Positions 47,982-59,386 of a stretch of DNA of 64,000 nucleotides are shown here, one piece after another (position 1 is the first letter of the stretch; each line of letters starts with the position of its first letter). The stretch lies in assembly GCA_002812745.2 (NCBI GenBank), contig NCSJ02000065.1, positions 1 to 64,000 of the forward strand. Direction: 5' to 3'. Made by a program: the position numbers and the translations under genes. Under the pieces are notes generated by a model that saw only the letters and a program-made list of their open reading frames with translations, had not been told where the DNA came from and did no database searches. The DNA is from Scytalidium lignicola (taxonomy: Eukaryota > Ascomycota > Leotiomycetes).

Positions 47982-48134
47982 GGCACTTTGGCGGAGTGGT
48001 TAACGCGGCAGCCTGCTAGTTTCTCCTGAAACTGAAAGCTGCTTCCTTCGGGGTAAGTGAAATTCAACCTTATGCAAAGGTATCAAATTCCTAATAAAAA
48101 TCGTAGAGCGTGTGTTCGAATCACACAGGTGTCG
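47982..48134 (+). tRNA. tRNA-Ser(GCU) with two insertions
   Basis: All cloverleaf parts are present. The acceptor GGCACTT pairs with AGGTGTC, with discriminator G at 48134. The D stem is GCG/CGC. The anticodon stem is GCAGC/GCTGC, with loop C-T-GCT-A-A. The T arm is GTGTG-TTCGAAT-CACAC. The A box (TGGCGGAGTGG) and B box core (GTTCGAATC) are intact. Insertion 1 (48019-48036, 18 nt) follows the base after the anticodon, the standard eukaryotic tRNA intron site, and can fold with AGTTTC/GAAACT. Insertion 2 (about 48053-48106, 54 nt) is in the variable arm and looks like a spliceosomal intron (GTAAGT, CTAAT at 48091-48095, TAG). Without both, the variable arm is TTCC-TTC-GGGA, normal for tRNA-Ser. 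Confidence 0.85.
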
Positions 48135-48145
48135 TAAATCAAAAC

Positions 48146-48150
48146 TTTTT
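48146..48150 (+). terminator. Pol III T-run terminator
   Basis: TTTTT begins 11 nt after the tRNA 3' end, as expected for RNA polymerase III termination. A second T-rich run follows about 20 bp further on. Confidence 0.7.
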
Positions 48151-49242
48151 GCAATTTTCTTTGATTTTTTTTATTTAAAATAACTAATTGTGACGGCTCG
48201 GCTGTGACTTAGTCATTAGGATAAACATTCTGAGGATGTGTCTAAAATAAATTTAAGTTTTATCAATTGATGTAAGACCTGTCTTCCATCGTATTCTTAC
48301 AACTACAACATGTCCTTCGCGACTTTAACAACTCTATCCTATCCTATCCTATGGGGCCCGGCTCGTTTAAACTCGTCAAAATTCGTCAGGCAAAAATTCA
48401 TATACTTACGTACAAAGATATCAACCATTGAGAACCTTTCATTTCCAACAAATGGCTAATCAGAACACTTTTCATTTTAAAGCGACAACGCTAAAAGGTT
48501 CAAGTCCTCTCCCAGGCCCCCAATGGGATAATCGATCACTTTCGTCTAGTCAAAAGAACACTAATCGTCGGCTGCTCTTGGGTCTATTCATGGCTTGTAG
48601 CAGTGATGGTAATTAACCGTTTTTCTTTGTTATGCGTATCTCCTATGTTCAGAGTTGAGTCTCATATCCGGGAGTGGCATTTTGTGTTCTTGTTCTTACG
48701 TCTCTCAACAAGAAGATACTTAAACCTCCCCATGGAAAGAATCTCGTCCTCTCAATGAGTAGATCACATCTTAGGGCATGATTATTTATCGTAATTTAAA
48801 GCAGGCAGTCAAGAATTCGGAGACTTTGAGAAGATTGGGGCTTAAGGAGCAGAATAATAATGTTATGCATGAAAGATAAAGAGAGAACCAGTGTGGACTT
48901 TAGAGAGAGTATGCCGTGATAATGAGTTAATCTTCTCAACGAATCCAGTGAGCTATAATATTCATGATTGAGCACGAGGGATAGTTGCATGTTATGGACA
49001 GATGTGACAGGGCTCTAAATTCCCATTCCATGTCTCATCTGCCTGGCCAGTCTCAACACGCCGTATATAGGAGGTTAGTTTTGTAGTCTTTTAATATTTC
49101 AAAGCTAGGGATTATTTCAATAGTAGATTTCCTCGGATAGGCCATCTATGTTGTCATGCTATATAAGTCCAGATATCATCTAACAGGCGTTGATACGTAT
49201 AAGTCGTAATAGATACTCGTAGTACCTGGCAAATCACAACAC
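48151..49242. other. intergenic
   Basis: No gene seen. It contains three tandem TATCC units (about 48335-48350) and the 3' flank of the adenine deaminase. Confidence 0.5.
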
Positions 49243-50304
49243 CTAATTTGGAACAAGAAATCTCTCCACACAGGCATCAACTTTCTGCAGTAGAACCTTC
49301 TTTCTTTCCTCATCACACCAACTGGCTTCAATAGCCCCATCAGCAATTGTCCTCCACTCCTGAATAGACAAGTCAAAAGCTTCCTGAACAGCACAGTAGT
49401 TATCAAGAATATAACCTCCAAAATAAGCTGGATCGTCACTGTTGATGCTGAATCTAACACCTTCGTCCAGGAATCTTCTGATTGGAAGATCGGCAATCGT
49501 CTTCACGCAACGTAACCTGACATTGCTCAAAGGGCACATAGTAAGGAGCGTTTTCTGGTCAGCCAATCTCTTTATCATGGCATCGTCATCCATGGCCCGA
49601 ATCCCGTGGTCGATTCTCTCGGCCTGACATATGTCCAGAGCTCCCAAGATGTAACTGACATCACCCTCCTCGCCGGCATGCGCTGTCCGCCTGATTCCTT
49701 TCTGGGCAGCATCCAAATACAACTCCTTGAACATCTCGGGTAAGTAGCCAATCTCAGTGCTATCCATCCCAACCCCGATCAACGTGCCATCGGAGAAGTG
49801 TCCGAGAGAATGAGCCTCCCAGTATATGCCATGTGCATCCGGAACCGGCATGGTTCGCAGAAAACACATAGTTAATTCAGTAGTCATACCAAGGTCTTTC
49901 TTAGCTCGCACTCTTGCAGCTGAGAGGCCTTCTATTACAGTAGAGTATGCTATGCCACGGCTAGTATGTGCCTGTGGATCGAAGAAAATCTCGGCATGGT
50001 GAACTCCATCTGCATGGGCACGTAGGAAATACTCGTAAGCCAAAGTCTCGAAATCTGATGCTTTCAGAAGGACACTAAGAGCGAGGTAATAGTAGTGGAG
50101 AAAATCATCAAGAGATGTGAAGTTCTCATAGCGGGTAGATAGAGTGGATGTGTTTTCGAATGCGGGGTCGTCTGTTGGGAGGGTGATGTTGTTTGTCATT
50201 GCCAGGCTGAAGAGAAGAGCCGGGGAGACAGTTCCCTCAATATGTAAATGTTGCTCGCATTTTGGCAGGCTTTCCAAAAATGGATGAAGTGGTGATTTGC
50301 ACAT
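49243..50304 (-). CDS. adenine deaminase (Aah1-type)
   Basis: Hydrolyses adenine to hypoxanthine and ammonia in purine salvage. A single exon encodes 353 residues from the ATG at 50304 (MCKSPLHPFLESLPK); the open frame continues upstream only to a TTG. Zinc and catalytic motifs of the adenosine/adenine deaminase fold are present: HLHIEG (His 19 and 21), a FFDPQAHTSRGI block, HAGEE with the catalytic Glu, RIDHGIRAM, and SINSDDPAYFGGY with the paired Asp. The SDDPAYF form and HIEGT start favour fungal adenine deaminase over true adenosine deaminase. Confidence 0.92.
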   Translation of the reverse strand: MCKSPLHPFLESLPKCEQHLHIEGTVSPALLFSLAMTNNITLPTDDPAFENTSTLSTRYENFTSLDDFLHYYYLALSVLLKASDFETLAYEYFLRAHADGVHHAEIFFDPQAHTSRGIAYSTVIEGLSAARVRAKKDLGMTTELTMCFLRTMPVPDAHGIYWEAHSLGHFSDGTLIGVGMDSTEIGYLPEMFKELYLDAAQKGIRRTAHAGEEGDVSYILGALDICQAERIDHGIRAMDDDAMIKRLADQKTLLTMCPLSNVRLRCVKTIADLPIRRFLDEGVRFSINSDDPAYFGGYILDNYCAVQEAFDLSIQEWRTIADGAIEASWCDEERKKVLLQKVDACVERFLVPN

Positions 50305-53300
50305 TGGTGCTTGCAGATATTGTAATCTCGGAAAAGTTGGAAGAGAAGGAAAACCTTTGTGTGTCTCCAATTAAGACCTGAGATAGTGTTGGCCCAAGGC
50401 TTAGAGATATAAAGGAAAGTATTATATATAGACAACGTTTGAAAACTAAGGAGGGACACCCTATTGTAATGCCACGATTATACAACAGTATGCGGCTCCT
50501 ACTTCTTCTGAGAACAGTGGAAAAACTTTTTGCAAATTGACGCAAAATGGGTAGCNAAAAAAAAGGGAATAATGATAGATCCACAAGTAAAACTTAGGAG
50601 AATGGGAGATATTTTCAAATTAGATTTGAATATAAATATACGGTTTAAAATATAATTCTAATACCTATGTAGAATTTGCTGATTAGCTTATCAAATCAAG
50701 AGTGAGAATTTTTTTGGGGGACCGCTAAAACTTGACAAATTTTAAGTAGATCCTCGTCGCAGAACGGCGCCTTCCGGCGTCTCTAGAGATCTAAAATCCG
50801 ACCTGTATACATTGCAGATTCAAGTGTCTACATTGAGAAATTCATCTTTCATACTAGCTGAGGCTCTTTCAGATCTTTGAGTAACGAATGCTAATGATTA
50901 AATTAGCCTAGCAGCTATTTCCACGACAAGAAGAGTCTCAATTTTAGTTCTAAGCACGGGTTTTTATTAGTACAGTACAACTCGGTCAACCCATTTTTCT
51001 GATTCCAAATCAATGAGATTGGACTGAGAGAAGAGGCAATGAAAACCGTAAACTAATGTCGAATTCAACGAAGTGATGCTACCACTTCTCCATTTGGCGC
51101 TCCACCAGAACTACTCCGGGAATGTTTGCGAATCGGAGGATCTCCAACATATTACTCCAGAGATGTATATCGTGACATGCATAGCCACACTTCAGTTTCT
51201 CACTATTACTGGGATTCTTTGACCTCGCAGACACGCGCACGACGCGTATTTACCGCAATCTCATAGGGTTCTTCTAGCATATGCAAGGTCTGTCACGTTT
51301 CAGGTTCGCAGTTATCGGGACGCTGTGCAGCTAGTGTTGCTGATCAGACAGACAAGAATAGACACTCTTCTAGTCACAACCGCACCTGTCATCCCGAAAG
51401 GTCTCGACATGCATGTGTTGATCCGACAGTTTACACAGTTCCGATACGCTGGCGCTAGAGCTTCTGAGATGGTTCCGACGGGCTGGGAGCCGTGCATGCG
51501 TTTCCACTGTCACAGACAGATTATACAGATACCGGTAGACCAAGCATCTCGATGGCGTTAGCCGAGCAGAAGCAAATTGGTCTAGCATTTGTTCTTGGGG
51601 GCTTCCAGGCGTGCCAGGGTCTCGATCTTGGACCTTCTCGGCAGGGCTGCTGACAACTGGTGCTCCAGACTTCTAGGGCCCAGCTAAGTTCTGACGCCCA
51701 CAAGCGTCGGGGTTTCGGGATCTCTAGAAGGCCTTTGGTGCGGCCTCCACCATGTGAACGCCATCCCTTGGGGGAGATGACCACCACGTCCGTACCAATG
51801 AGCACTATCCAGCCCCGAAACACACTTTGATTCGCACCACAGATTAGGCTTATTTCCGCTACCAGCCAAAGCCCACCGTACTATTAATATGCTCATATCC
51901 ACATGTGGCTCGAAGGAGTCGTGGTTATGGATCTCACACCGACTTCGAGAGATCCGGAGGGAGGCGAGCAGAGAATCGGAATTTGGCAAATTATATTGAT
52001 CCGTCAAACAATCCCATTGTCTGCTCCGGACATCTGTTCCGGTTCGGCGACATCCCGCCGAGGTCTATCGAGCTTTGGGGATGGAAGATACCGTACATAA
52101 TTACAGTACAAACTACTTACTGTACTGACAACCACACCAAGAGAGTGATCGACTGCTTCCATCGTTTCATGACGGAAATGCGTTGGAAATTAGGAAGGTC
52201 AATTGCCCATTCATCGAAGCGGCGTTTCAAAGCAAGTTGTCGTCCACAGATCAGCGCTCGACATCTGATCTCATTTGACAGGAATTTCCCAGGCAGTCGA
52301 CTCCTGATTCAGCTGCAAGGTCGAATGCCAAAACACCTGCAGCCCACCAAATCTGTTCCGATGGACGGACGATAGTTATTGGTCTTAGCCATATTCTCGT
52401 GCATCGGCATCATCCTACAGAGTCTATTTTAAACTCTCAAGCAAAACCTCTCCAGTACAGTAGATGGCCATGAATCCTGAAAGGCAAGAAACCACATGTC
52501 CTTTTATTAGTACCGATTGATGGGCGAAATCTGGACCCCAAAACAGCCTCTAAGCGACAATCGTTATTACGACACTGCAACAAATGCTATCAAACCCGCG
52601 GGTCTGGAATGCTTGCTTTTTCAAGTCTTGGCAGACTGAGACAATTTAGAACGGCCCTTTTTGCCCACATCAATTCCAGGCCGGAGCACGAAACGAATCC
52701 AGAGGGGGTTCCCACCCTCTCTTATAAATAACGCCGCTTTCCTCAATTGTGATTTGTTTGGTCGCGACCGAATAAGTGTATCCATCATCCATCGGTCAAG
52801 CTTCCGAACTTTCAATACTGTAATCATACCGGTACAACGACACGGATGACTGCTGTTCTCACCATGTGGTCATATGGAACAAGGGGATACGAGCAAATCA
52901 GGCCAAGCACCGAGAAGGTTAGATCGTGCTAACCAGTTCACTAACAAAGTTTAAGGTGGTGCTTGCATTCCCTGCAGGTTCGGGCATCCCCAGATTGTTG
53001 TACTGTACCTGGTCATGCTGGTTGGTGTAGGAGGTAGCTTTCGGCTGATGAACCGTAAAGATCCACCACCAACAGCAGGAGCGCAGAAACGGTATGCACT
53101 GCAGTGCTTTATCGTGTTTATGTGCAGCACATGGGAATGGAAACCGGGCATACATCCGTACTTTGGGGCCTCGTGACTGCCTCTAAATAGAGTCATCCGT
53201 CATCTCTCAAGTCATCCTGCCTCTCTATCTCATGCTTCTGCTCCTGTACCCAATCTATACGACGTCAAGCGCGCACGCAATGATCATGATGGTCGCATTG

Positions 53301-55442
53301 ATCGCTTGACCGCCATTAGGATGTACATGTACTATCCAGCAATTGCTCGTAGTGTACGAAACGCAAGCAATTTCACCTCCATTGAATGGCACTTTTTCCC
53401 TTCTCGATCCACCAGCCGCGGTCAAGTGGCAGAAGAGGAGTGGTGCCCCACATTGGTCGGTGAAGAAAGTATTTTATACTCCACCAGTAATCTCCAGAGC
53501 AGAGAGACGCCATTCCTCAAGGAACAAAGCACGCTGGGATAGTTTGATGATCTTTGATGTCTCTTCCCTGATCTGTTTGGCTCGAGCAACCTAGCTCCAG
53601 GCTCTTGACAACCCCCGCCCCAGTACTGTACTGTACAGTACCGTAGTTTGTCCTCTCCCGAACCTGTCTGGCCTGTACGTACAGTAGAGCTACAGCGACA
53701 GGCCAACCCTGAACCCGCCCCTTGATCTGTTCTTCAGGGCTGCAGTTGAAACGAGCCCACCCCTTTATTTTCCCTAAGTGTCGTGAGTGTCTGGGTTCAC
53801 AGCTCTCACTTCATCGGCTCGCCAGCTTGGATTTTGCCCGTCCTCCTGATTCGCCCCGGTCCACTTACCGTGATGACCACCGAAAAAAAGGAGGGAAAGG
53901 GGTGCCGAGTAGGAGAAAGGATGGAAGACGCGAAGAAGAATCGACGCCTCTTCCTTCCTAATTGAGCCCCCGTGGCTTTGGTTGCCCGGCCTGGCCGACC
54001 GTCGTCTTATCCAGCATGTCGGAAGCAAATGTGACAGCGAGTTCATCGTGCCCATTCACCAACCGATATACACTAATTACCACGACTACTACAGTACAGT
54101 ACAGAACTAGGTACAGGACGATAGTACAAACTGCATAGTACAGTGCACTACGGTACCTTGTTCACGCAGTACCATGAATACCAGCTCAAGACCCTGTCTG
54201 CAACGTGTCTTGCTACACACGCTACCATGCGCGTTACGGCGTGCCTGGAACTGCAGTACAGTACAGTATAGTACATGAGGGTTGGAGTGGCACCGAGCTC
54301 TTACGGTACTGTACCTTGGACGGCCCTTGACGATCCAGACAGCCAGCACCAGTGCCGTGGACTCTCTGAAATCTACTGCGTACCGCGGCTCGACTGTGTA
54401 GATGGCGCATCCCTTGAGGACTTCGATAGTGCCCATGCACGCCGTCCACCAGGTTGTTCTAATTAGTTCCAATTAATTAAGGGCCAGGAAAGAACTTGGC
54501 AAACTAGGAAGCGCAAGTACCACTTCTTATTGTACTGTGTACCGCGCTGTACGGCGTACTCTCTCCTTCTTGATAGCACAATGCAGGCCACATCTCACGA
54601 GATCTACGAGAACCTGGGAAACTACTGTATGTTGCGGTTGGAAGCCACTATCAACCAACTCCAGCACACAGCATACAGCCTCACTCCGAAGTCCTACTCG
54701 GGCCATTGATTTGGTTACACTCGCCTACTACGGAAGAATAATTAGAAGCTGTACATCCGTACGAAAGGTACATCAGGACGGAAGTACCTCGAAAATCACC
54801 TAGCATTAACCCACAGACGTTCACCGCGGCTGGTGGTAGTACTACCACACTATACCCGGATCAGATATAAGATGATGGACGCTTGTACTGTAGTAACTCT
54901 CTGCTGCTGCATTGCTGTCATGTTGGCTGAAGGAACATACCGAAGCTTGCTTCCGGTAGCCCTGACTCTGATTGGTTTGACAAAGGGAAGCCGGAGGATG
55001 AGGAAAGATAATTATCATTCCTTGGAGTGACATTCTTCTCGAGCACAGCACTGCACATGACTCGGGTCGCAAGTAGTGGACCGGTCCTTTCCACTAAACC
55101 CTCGCCAAAGCCAACCAGCCATCCATGGGGGGAACCATCAGCGTATCTGGGCGATTCTCTTACTTGATTCTATTCTATCATCACCACGAGATCGACCGTT
55201 CGGGAAGGTGTGCCTGGGGTCGGGTGGAATTGAACTACTGGACCACAACTGGAGCAACTGGTGCAGGAACCCTTTTGCAAAAGGTTTCCTTGTCCTCCTC
55301 CCAAGCGGCGAGCAGAAGCTGTCGCTTAGTCAAACTCTACCGGTAGTAATTACCGTACAAGTGCTAGACCGTACTGTACTGTGCTATTCTGTATACACTA
55401 TGGTTACTGGTACGGTACCTTTCAGATCTAGCCCGACAATTG

Positions 55443-55448
55443 AAGAAG

Positions 55449-55483
<35 letters not shown>

Positions 55484-55489
55484 AAAAAA
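55443..55489. repeat. (GAAA)n microsatellite
   Basis: Pure purine tract of about ten GAAA units ending in an A run. Confidence 0.85.
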
Positions 55490-55544
55490 CAAACCAGCCA
55501 AAAGCCACCCTCGGTATGTTTCACTTTACTAATTTCTTTTCTTC

Positions 55545-55571
<27 letters not shown>
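55545..55571. repeat. (CT)n microsatellite
   Basis: About 13 CT units, 55 bp after the GAAA tract. The sequence around it (GTATGT at about 55514, ACTAAT at about 55529, long pyrimidine tract) also resembles an intron, possibly in the leader of the downstream gene. Confidence 0.8.
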
Positions 55572-55576
<5 letters not shown>

Positions 55577-56965
55577 GTGAAGGCCCTTCAATCCCCTACC
55601 GGCTTTAGGCTGCTCGAGGCGGCTAGTTGTTACCGAGCTGTCATGCTTATTAGGACTTGGCCGTGCGAGCCGTGCAAGTGCGCAATCGAGCAATGCACAT
55701 CACATCCCGGTGTGGGACAAGAGACCTCTGCCGGGTCCGAAAGTCAATGTAAGATCTGGGAAATAATTCCTGTCTGCAGGCCCGCGATCTGGCACCTCCT
55801 TTTTATTTGATTTTACTGCACCGTAACCTTACCCAAGTCCTTGTTTCTCCCGTCAACCGTCAAGCTTCCACGTTCTCGCTCTGCACGCTCCCCCCCCCCT
55901 TTTTTCACCCTCTCAATCAATGCTGCCCCTGTTTGGCCGCGAGTACAGTACAAGAGAACCGAGCTTGAAACATTGCAACTTGGACTCCCTGGTTCCTTAT
56001 CGGACAACAGTAGGGCCTGCATGGATGTCCGGGTAACAGGGGCAAGGGCAAGCTCTTAGGTCTCAACCACCAGTTGTTTTGGGGCGAAGGGTTTTTCCAG
56101 TTCAACAGCGCTTGTCACGCTCTGGTGGCAGTGGGAACCAGGGGCGCTCGACTCCAGATCCCCCCCAAAATCAGCCTTAAGCCGGAGAGCCAATGCCTGC
56201 TCTTCCGTCACCTACGGTTGCTTAATTAGCTCCCCCCAAGCTTGAAAAAGCAGCACGCGCCCAATTTGGCCCACCGCACATAACAAAAGTCGCCTGGCCC
56301 ATAGTGTTGTGTTCTCGGCGTTTTCCACCCCCAAGACTCTCTCCAACTTATCGAGTCCCGCTGCTGCGAACAAAACAACCCTATGTGTGCTTCTGTGGCC
56401 CGCCCTATTTAACCTTTCTCCAGCCAACATCATAGAGTTCTGGCTGATCAATGCGCCGTCAAGGATCAAAACCCTATATTACGGATCACCTGCCGACATC
56501 TGGCACCTTTGGATAATGGTGGTGGGGAAGCCTTTGGCCCGGTCGTCGTAAAGTTTCCCACCTCCTGCATCGGAACATAAAGACGTTCCTCGCCTTAACG
56601 CTGCGGCGCCCTACGACCCGGTGCCCGCTCTCGCGGATCTGCGAGATCCTCGCGAGAAACACACGGGAAAGGCGGTTTTTTTGGCCACAACATCCTTTCT
56701 TACTAACACTGACATAAAGGGCTGAACCTGTATCCTGCATCTGCGACTCTCCTTTCGAATTTTGGGCTGTCTCTTTGGGGTTCCGGACTCCGGTTGCGAC
56801 TTGGGCAAAGACAACGAGGGTTCTTAGCGACCACAATGGAAAGTTGAATATTCGTACCCGTGTTCAACTGTCTGTAGCAGGCAGGCCACACTCCTTTGTA
56901 TCTGGATTTTCGAAAGAAAAGAAGAAGAAAATAAAATCCTCCTCCCCCCTTCCCCCCTCTCTGAG

Positions 56966-59386
56966 ATGGCGGCTCCACACAATACCTACACGAGGTCTCC
57001 AATTCCTTCTAACGCTTCTTACGATTCGTCTTCCGTCTCCTCAGCGGCATCTCCTACCTCCCAGAAGCCGTTGGGATCGGGCCTGATGGGCGCATCCCCG
57101 AGGCCAACGAGTGCCCAACACCCTCAGCAGATAGCATTGTCTTCTTCGGGACTTGGATTGGGCCAAACCTCTTTCCAACATTCCTATAACTCCTCGGCCG
57201 TCTCTCCAGGACCGTCGGGGATGGATTCAATCGCTTCGATGGGTTCTCCTGGCGGGACACCAGGAGCTTCAGGAACACCTTTGTCGACAAATATGCAACA
57301 GCAAAAGCGAGCATATCGACAAAGGAGGAAAGATCCCAGTTGTGATGCCTGTAGAGAACGGAAGGTAAAGTGTGATGCCACAGAGACCACCAGTTGTTCG
57401 GAATGCTCGAGTCGAAACGTCAAATGTCAGTTTACCAAGGAGACGAACCGGAGGATGTCGTCCATCAAGCAAGTGCAAGATCTGGAGAAGCAGATTTCAC
57501 AGATCAAGCGGGAGAATGCGCATCTGAGATCCATGCTGAATATGAGGGAGGGTCAGATGGACATCGACGAGCCCCCGCAGCAATCGGTTCTACAACTTCC
57601 TGAGATTGGCTCCCACCCTAAGAGAAGACAGCGTCCTCCACCGCCTCATGACCTTTCTATTGTACGTTCAAACATACGGAATTTCGGCCGAGGAATATTC
57701 AAGCCACCTGCTCCCTATCGTCAGATTGGCACTCAAGCGCACTTCAATCCGCCTCGACCAGATTTACCCCCGAAACATCTCGCGGATCATTTATTGAATT
57801 CATATTACTCCTCCATACATATGGTTATTCCGATACTACACTGGCCAACGTTCCAACAGGAATATGATGACGTCTATAAAGCTGGAACTCTCCATGGCGT
57901 ACCTCCTGTCTGGACTTCTCTTCTATTCGCAGTTCTAGCTGTTGGTGTTCTCTTCAGCACAGAACCCGGCATTCATAGACCGCATAGAGGAAAAGAGTTT
58001 ATCGAGATCTCGCGCATGTTGATAGATTTATGGAATGATGAATTTGTCATCGATCATGCAAGAGCGGCTATTTTGACTAGTATATTTCTAACAGAAATGA
58101 ATCTAAAGTCTGCAGCATGGACATGGTTGGCCTCGGCAGTGCGAATATCCCAGGACATCGGACTGCATCAAGACACCGGGCCTTGGCCGATGATTGAAGG
58201 GGAGATGAGGAAGAGGGTTTGGTGGGGCATCTACGTCTGGGATAGACATATGTCTCTAGAACTTGGCAGACCACTTCTAATCGAAGATGCTGACTGCGAA
58301 GTGAGCTTGCCTGCAGCTATCGACGACCGATATATCCATGATGGTGGAATGGTTGTGCCAAATGGAATAGCGCAAGCAAATAATTTTATCCTGCCGACCA
58401 TTCACGTCGTTCGCGCTGTCAGTCAACTTATCAAAACATTGAAATCAACCGTTATATCCCCCAGCACACTCATGACATTCGATACCCATTTCAGTTCTTG
58501 CATGGCCTCCTTTCCACCAGTATGCCATCTTTCTGCTACTGAACCATTGGATCCGAGGATGCTACCTCCAATCTGCGATTTGATGAACGCTAGATTGGTT
58601 CTTCACCGTCATAATCTTAATACATCCTGTCCACCAGACGTCCGAACAAATGCTATCGACCAATGTGTCCGCGCCGCCCTTGACTCGTCGAAGCTCGTTG
58701 CCCGCGCTACTGCCTCGAACCCCTCCATGCCTCCTTTTGGTCCAGTTATTAATGCAATGACTTGCACCCATATCTGGCGTTGTACATTATTTCTCTTATA
58801 CGGTGGACATTTCGAAGCGGCTTTAATATGCATTCGAGCTAGTGCGAACATCGGGGCTTTCAGGGATATCAATGTGGCATGTGGACGCAATATGGCTTTC
58901 TTCCTTAGTGTTCTGATTGAGAAGAAGAGGCAACAAGGCAATATTGACAGCGGAGGCTATCGAAACGATCGAGAAATAGACGAGGAGATCATTTCGTATG
59001 TCTCTGGTGACATGCAAGCTAGCACAGAGAACAGCTGGGTATGGCAAGGCAGTGAAACGGGAATGAATATTAGTGGCATGCCACCAAAAAACCCGATCTC
59101 GGTAGGACCCAGCCCTACGCTCATGGGAGGTGGGACTTATGAGGGAACGACTGTACTTACTGATTTGGAGGCTAGGGATTGGGGTGGTTGGGAGAGAGTT
59201 GAGTATTTAGTTGGAGTGCTCGCTCGCGCTAGCTATCCTACAACGTCGAGTCCTCCGAGTGTACCGAACTTTGGATCTGGTGGACCTGGAGGAGCTGCGG
59301 GGCCAGGGGCTTTTGGACATGGCGGAGAGAAGAAAGATAACGTGAGGAGTACGAATGACCGGATGAGTCTTAAACATCTCATATGA
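56966..59386 (+). CDS. Zn2Cys6 transcription factor with fungal-specific TF domain
   Basis: Nuclear DNA-binding regulator; the target pathway is unknown. A single exon encodes 806 residues. A long Ser/Pro/Gly-rich N-terminus (1-110) precedes the zinc cluster: Cys 126, 129, 136, 144, 147 and 154 in SCDACRERKVKCDATETTSC and the following SECSSRNVKC. A coiled coil follows (SSIKQVQDLEKQISQIKREN). The fungal-specific TF domain starts with LLNSYYSSIHMVIPILHWPT and contains EMRKRVWWGIYVWDRHMSLE. The absence of introns in so long a gene contrasts with most neighbours. The C-terminal part is Gly-rich. Confidence 0.9.
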   Translation: MAAPHNTYTRSPIPSNASYDSSSVSSAASPTSQKPLGSGLMGASPRPTSAQHPQQIALSSSGLGLGQTSFQHSYNSSAVSPGPSGMDSIASMGSPGGTPGASGTPLSTNMQQQKRAYRQRRKDPSCDACRERKVKCDATETTSCSECSSRNVKCQFTKETNRRMSSIKQVQDLEKQISQIKRENAHLRSMLNMREGQMDIDEPPQQSVLQLPEIGSHPKRRQRPPPPHDLSIVRSNIRNFGRGIFKPPAPYRQIGTQAHFNPPRPDLPPKHLADHLLNSYYSSIHMVIPILHWPTFQQEYDDVYKAGTLHGVPPVWTSLLFAVLAVGVLFSTEPGIHRPHRGKEFIEISRMLIDLWNDEFVIDHARAAILTSIFLTEMNLKSAAWTWLASAVRISQDIGLHQDTGPWPMIEGEMRKRVWWGIYVWDRHMSLELGRPLLIEDADCEVSLPAAIDDRYIHDGGMVVPNGIAQANNFILPTIHVVRAVSQLIKTLKSTVISPSTLMTFDTHFSSCMASFPPVCHLSATEPLDPRMLPPICDLMNARLVLHRHNLNTSCPPDVRTNAIDQCVRAALDSSKLVARATASNPSMPPFGPVINAMTCTHIWRCTLFLLYGGHFEAALICIRASANIGAFRDINVACGRNMAFFLSVLIEKKRQQGNIDSGGYRNDREIDEEIISYVSGDMQASTENSWVWQGSETGMNISGMPPKNPISVGPSPTLMGGGTYEGTTVLTDLEARDWGGWERVEYLVGVLARASYPTTSSPPSVPNFGSGGPGGAAGPGAFGHGGEKKDNVRSTNDRMSLKHLI

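Larger units (their letters stand above)
50305..56965. other. 6.7-kb gene-free region
   Basis: No supportable protein gene on either strand; open frames are short and do not look like proteins. The region is rich in TACTGTA/TACAGTA motifs, often as GTACTGTACTGTAC-like runs (53.6, 54.1, 54.25 and 55.37 kb). It holds a GAAA tract and a CT tract at 55.45-55.57 kb and an N at 50556. The rightmost 1-1.5 kb may be a long 5' untranslated region of the next transcription factor. Confidence 0.5.

Noticed and set aside
50305..50370. TTG-initiated N-terminal extension of adenine deaminase
   Set aside because: The ATG at 50304 gives the family's usual N-terminus; the extension shows no conserved features.
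51300..52400. Cluster of overlapping open frames in a more GC-rich stretch
   Set aside because: Arg/Ser/Trp-rich in all frames, no splice-consistent extension; looks like chance frames in GC-richer non-coding DNA.
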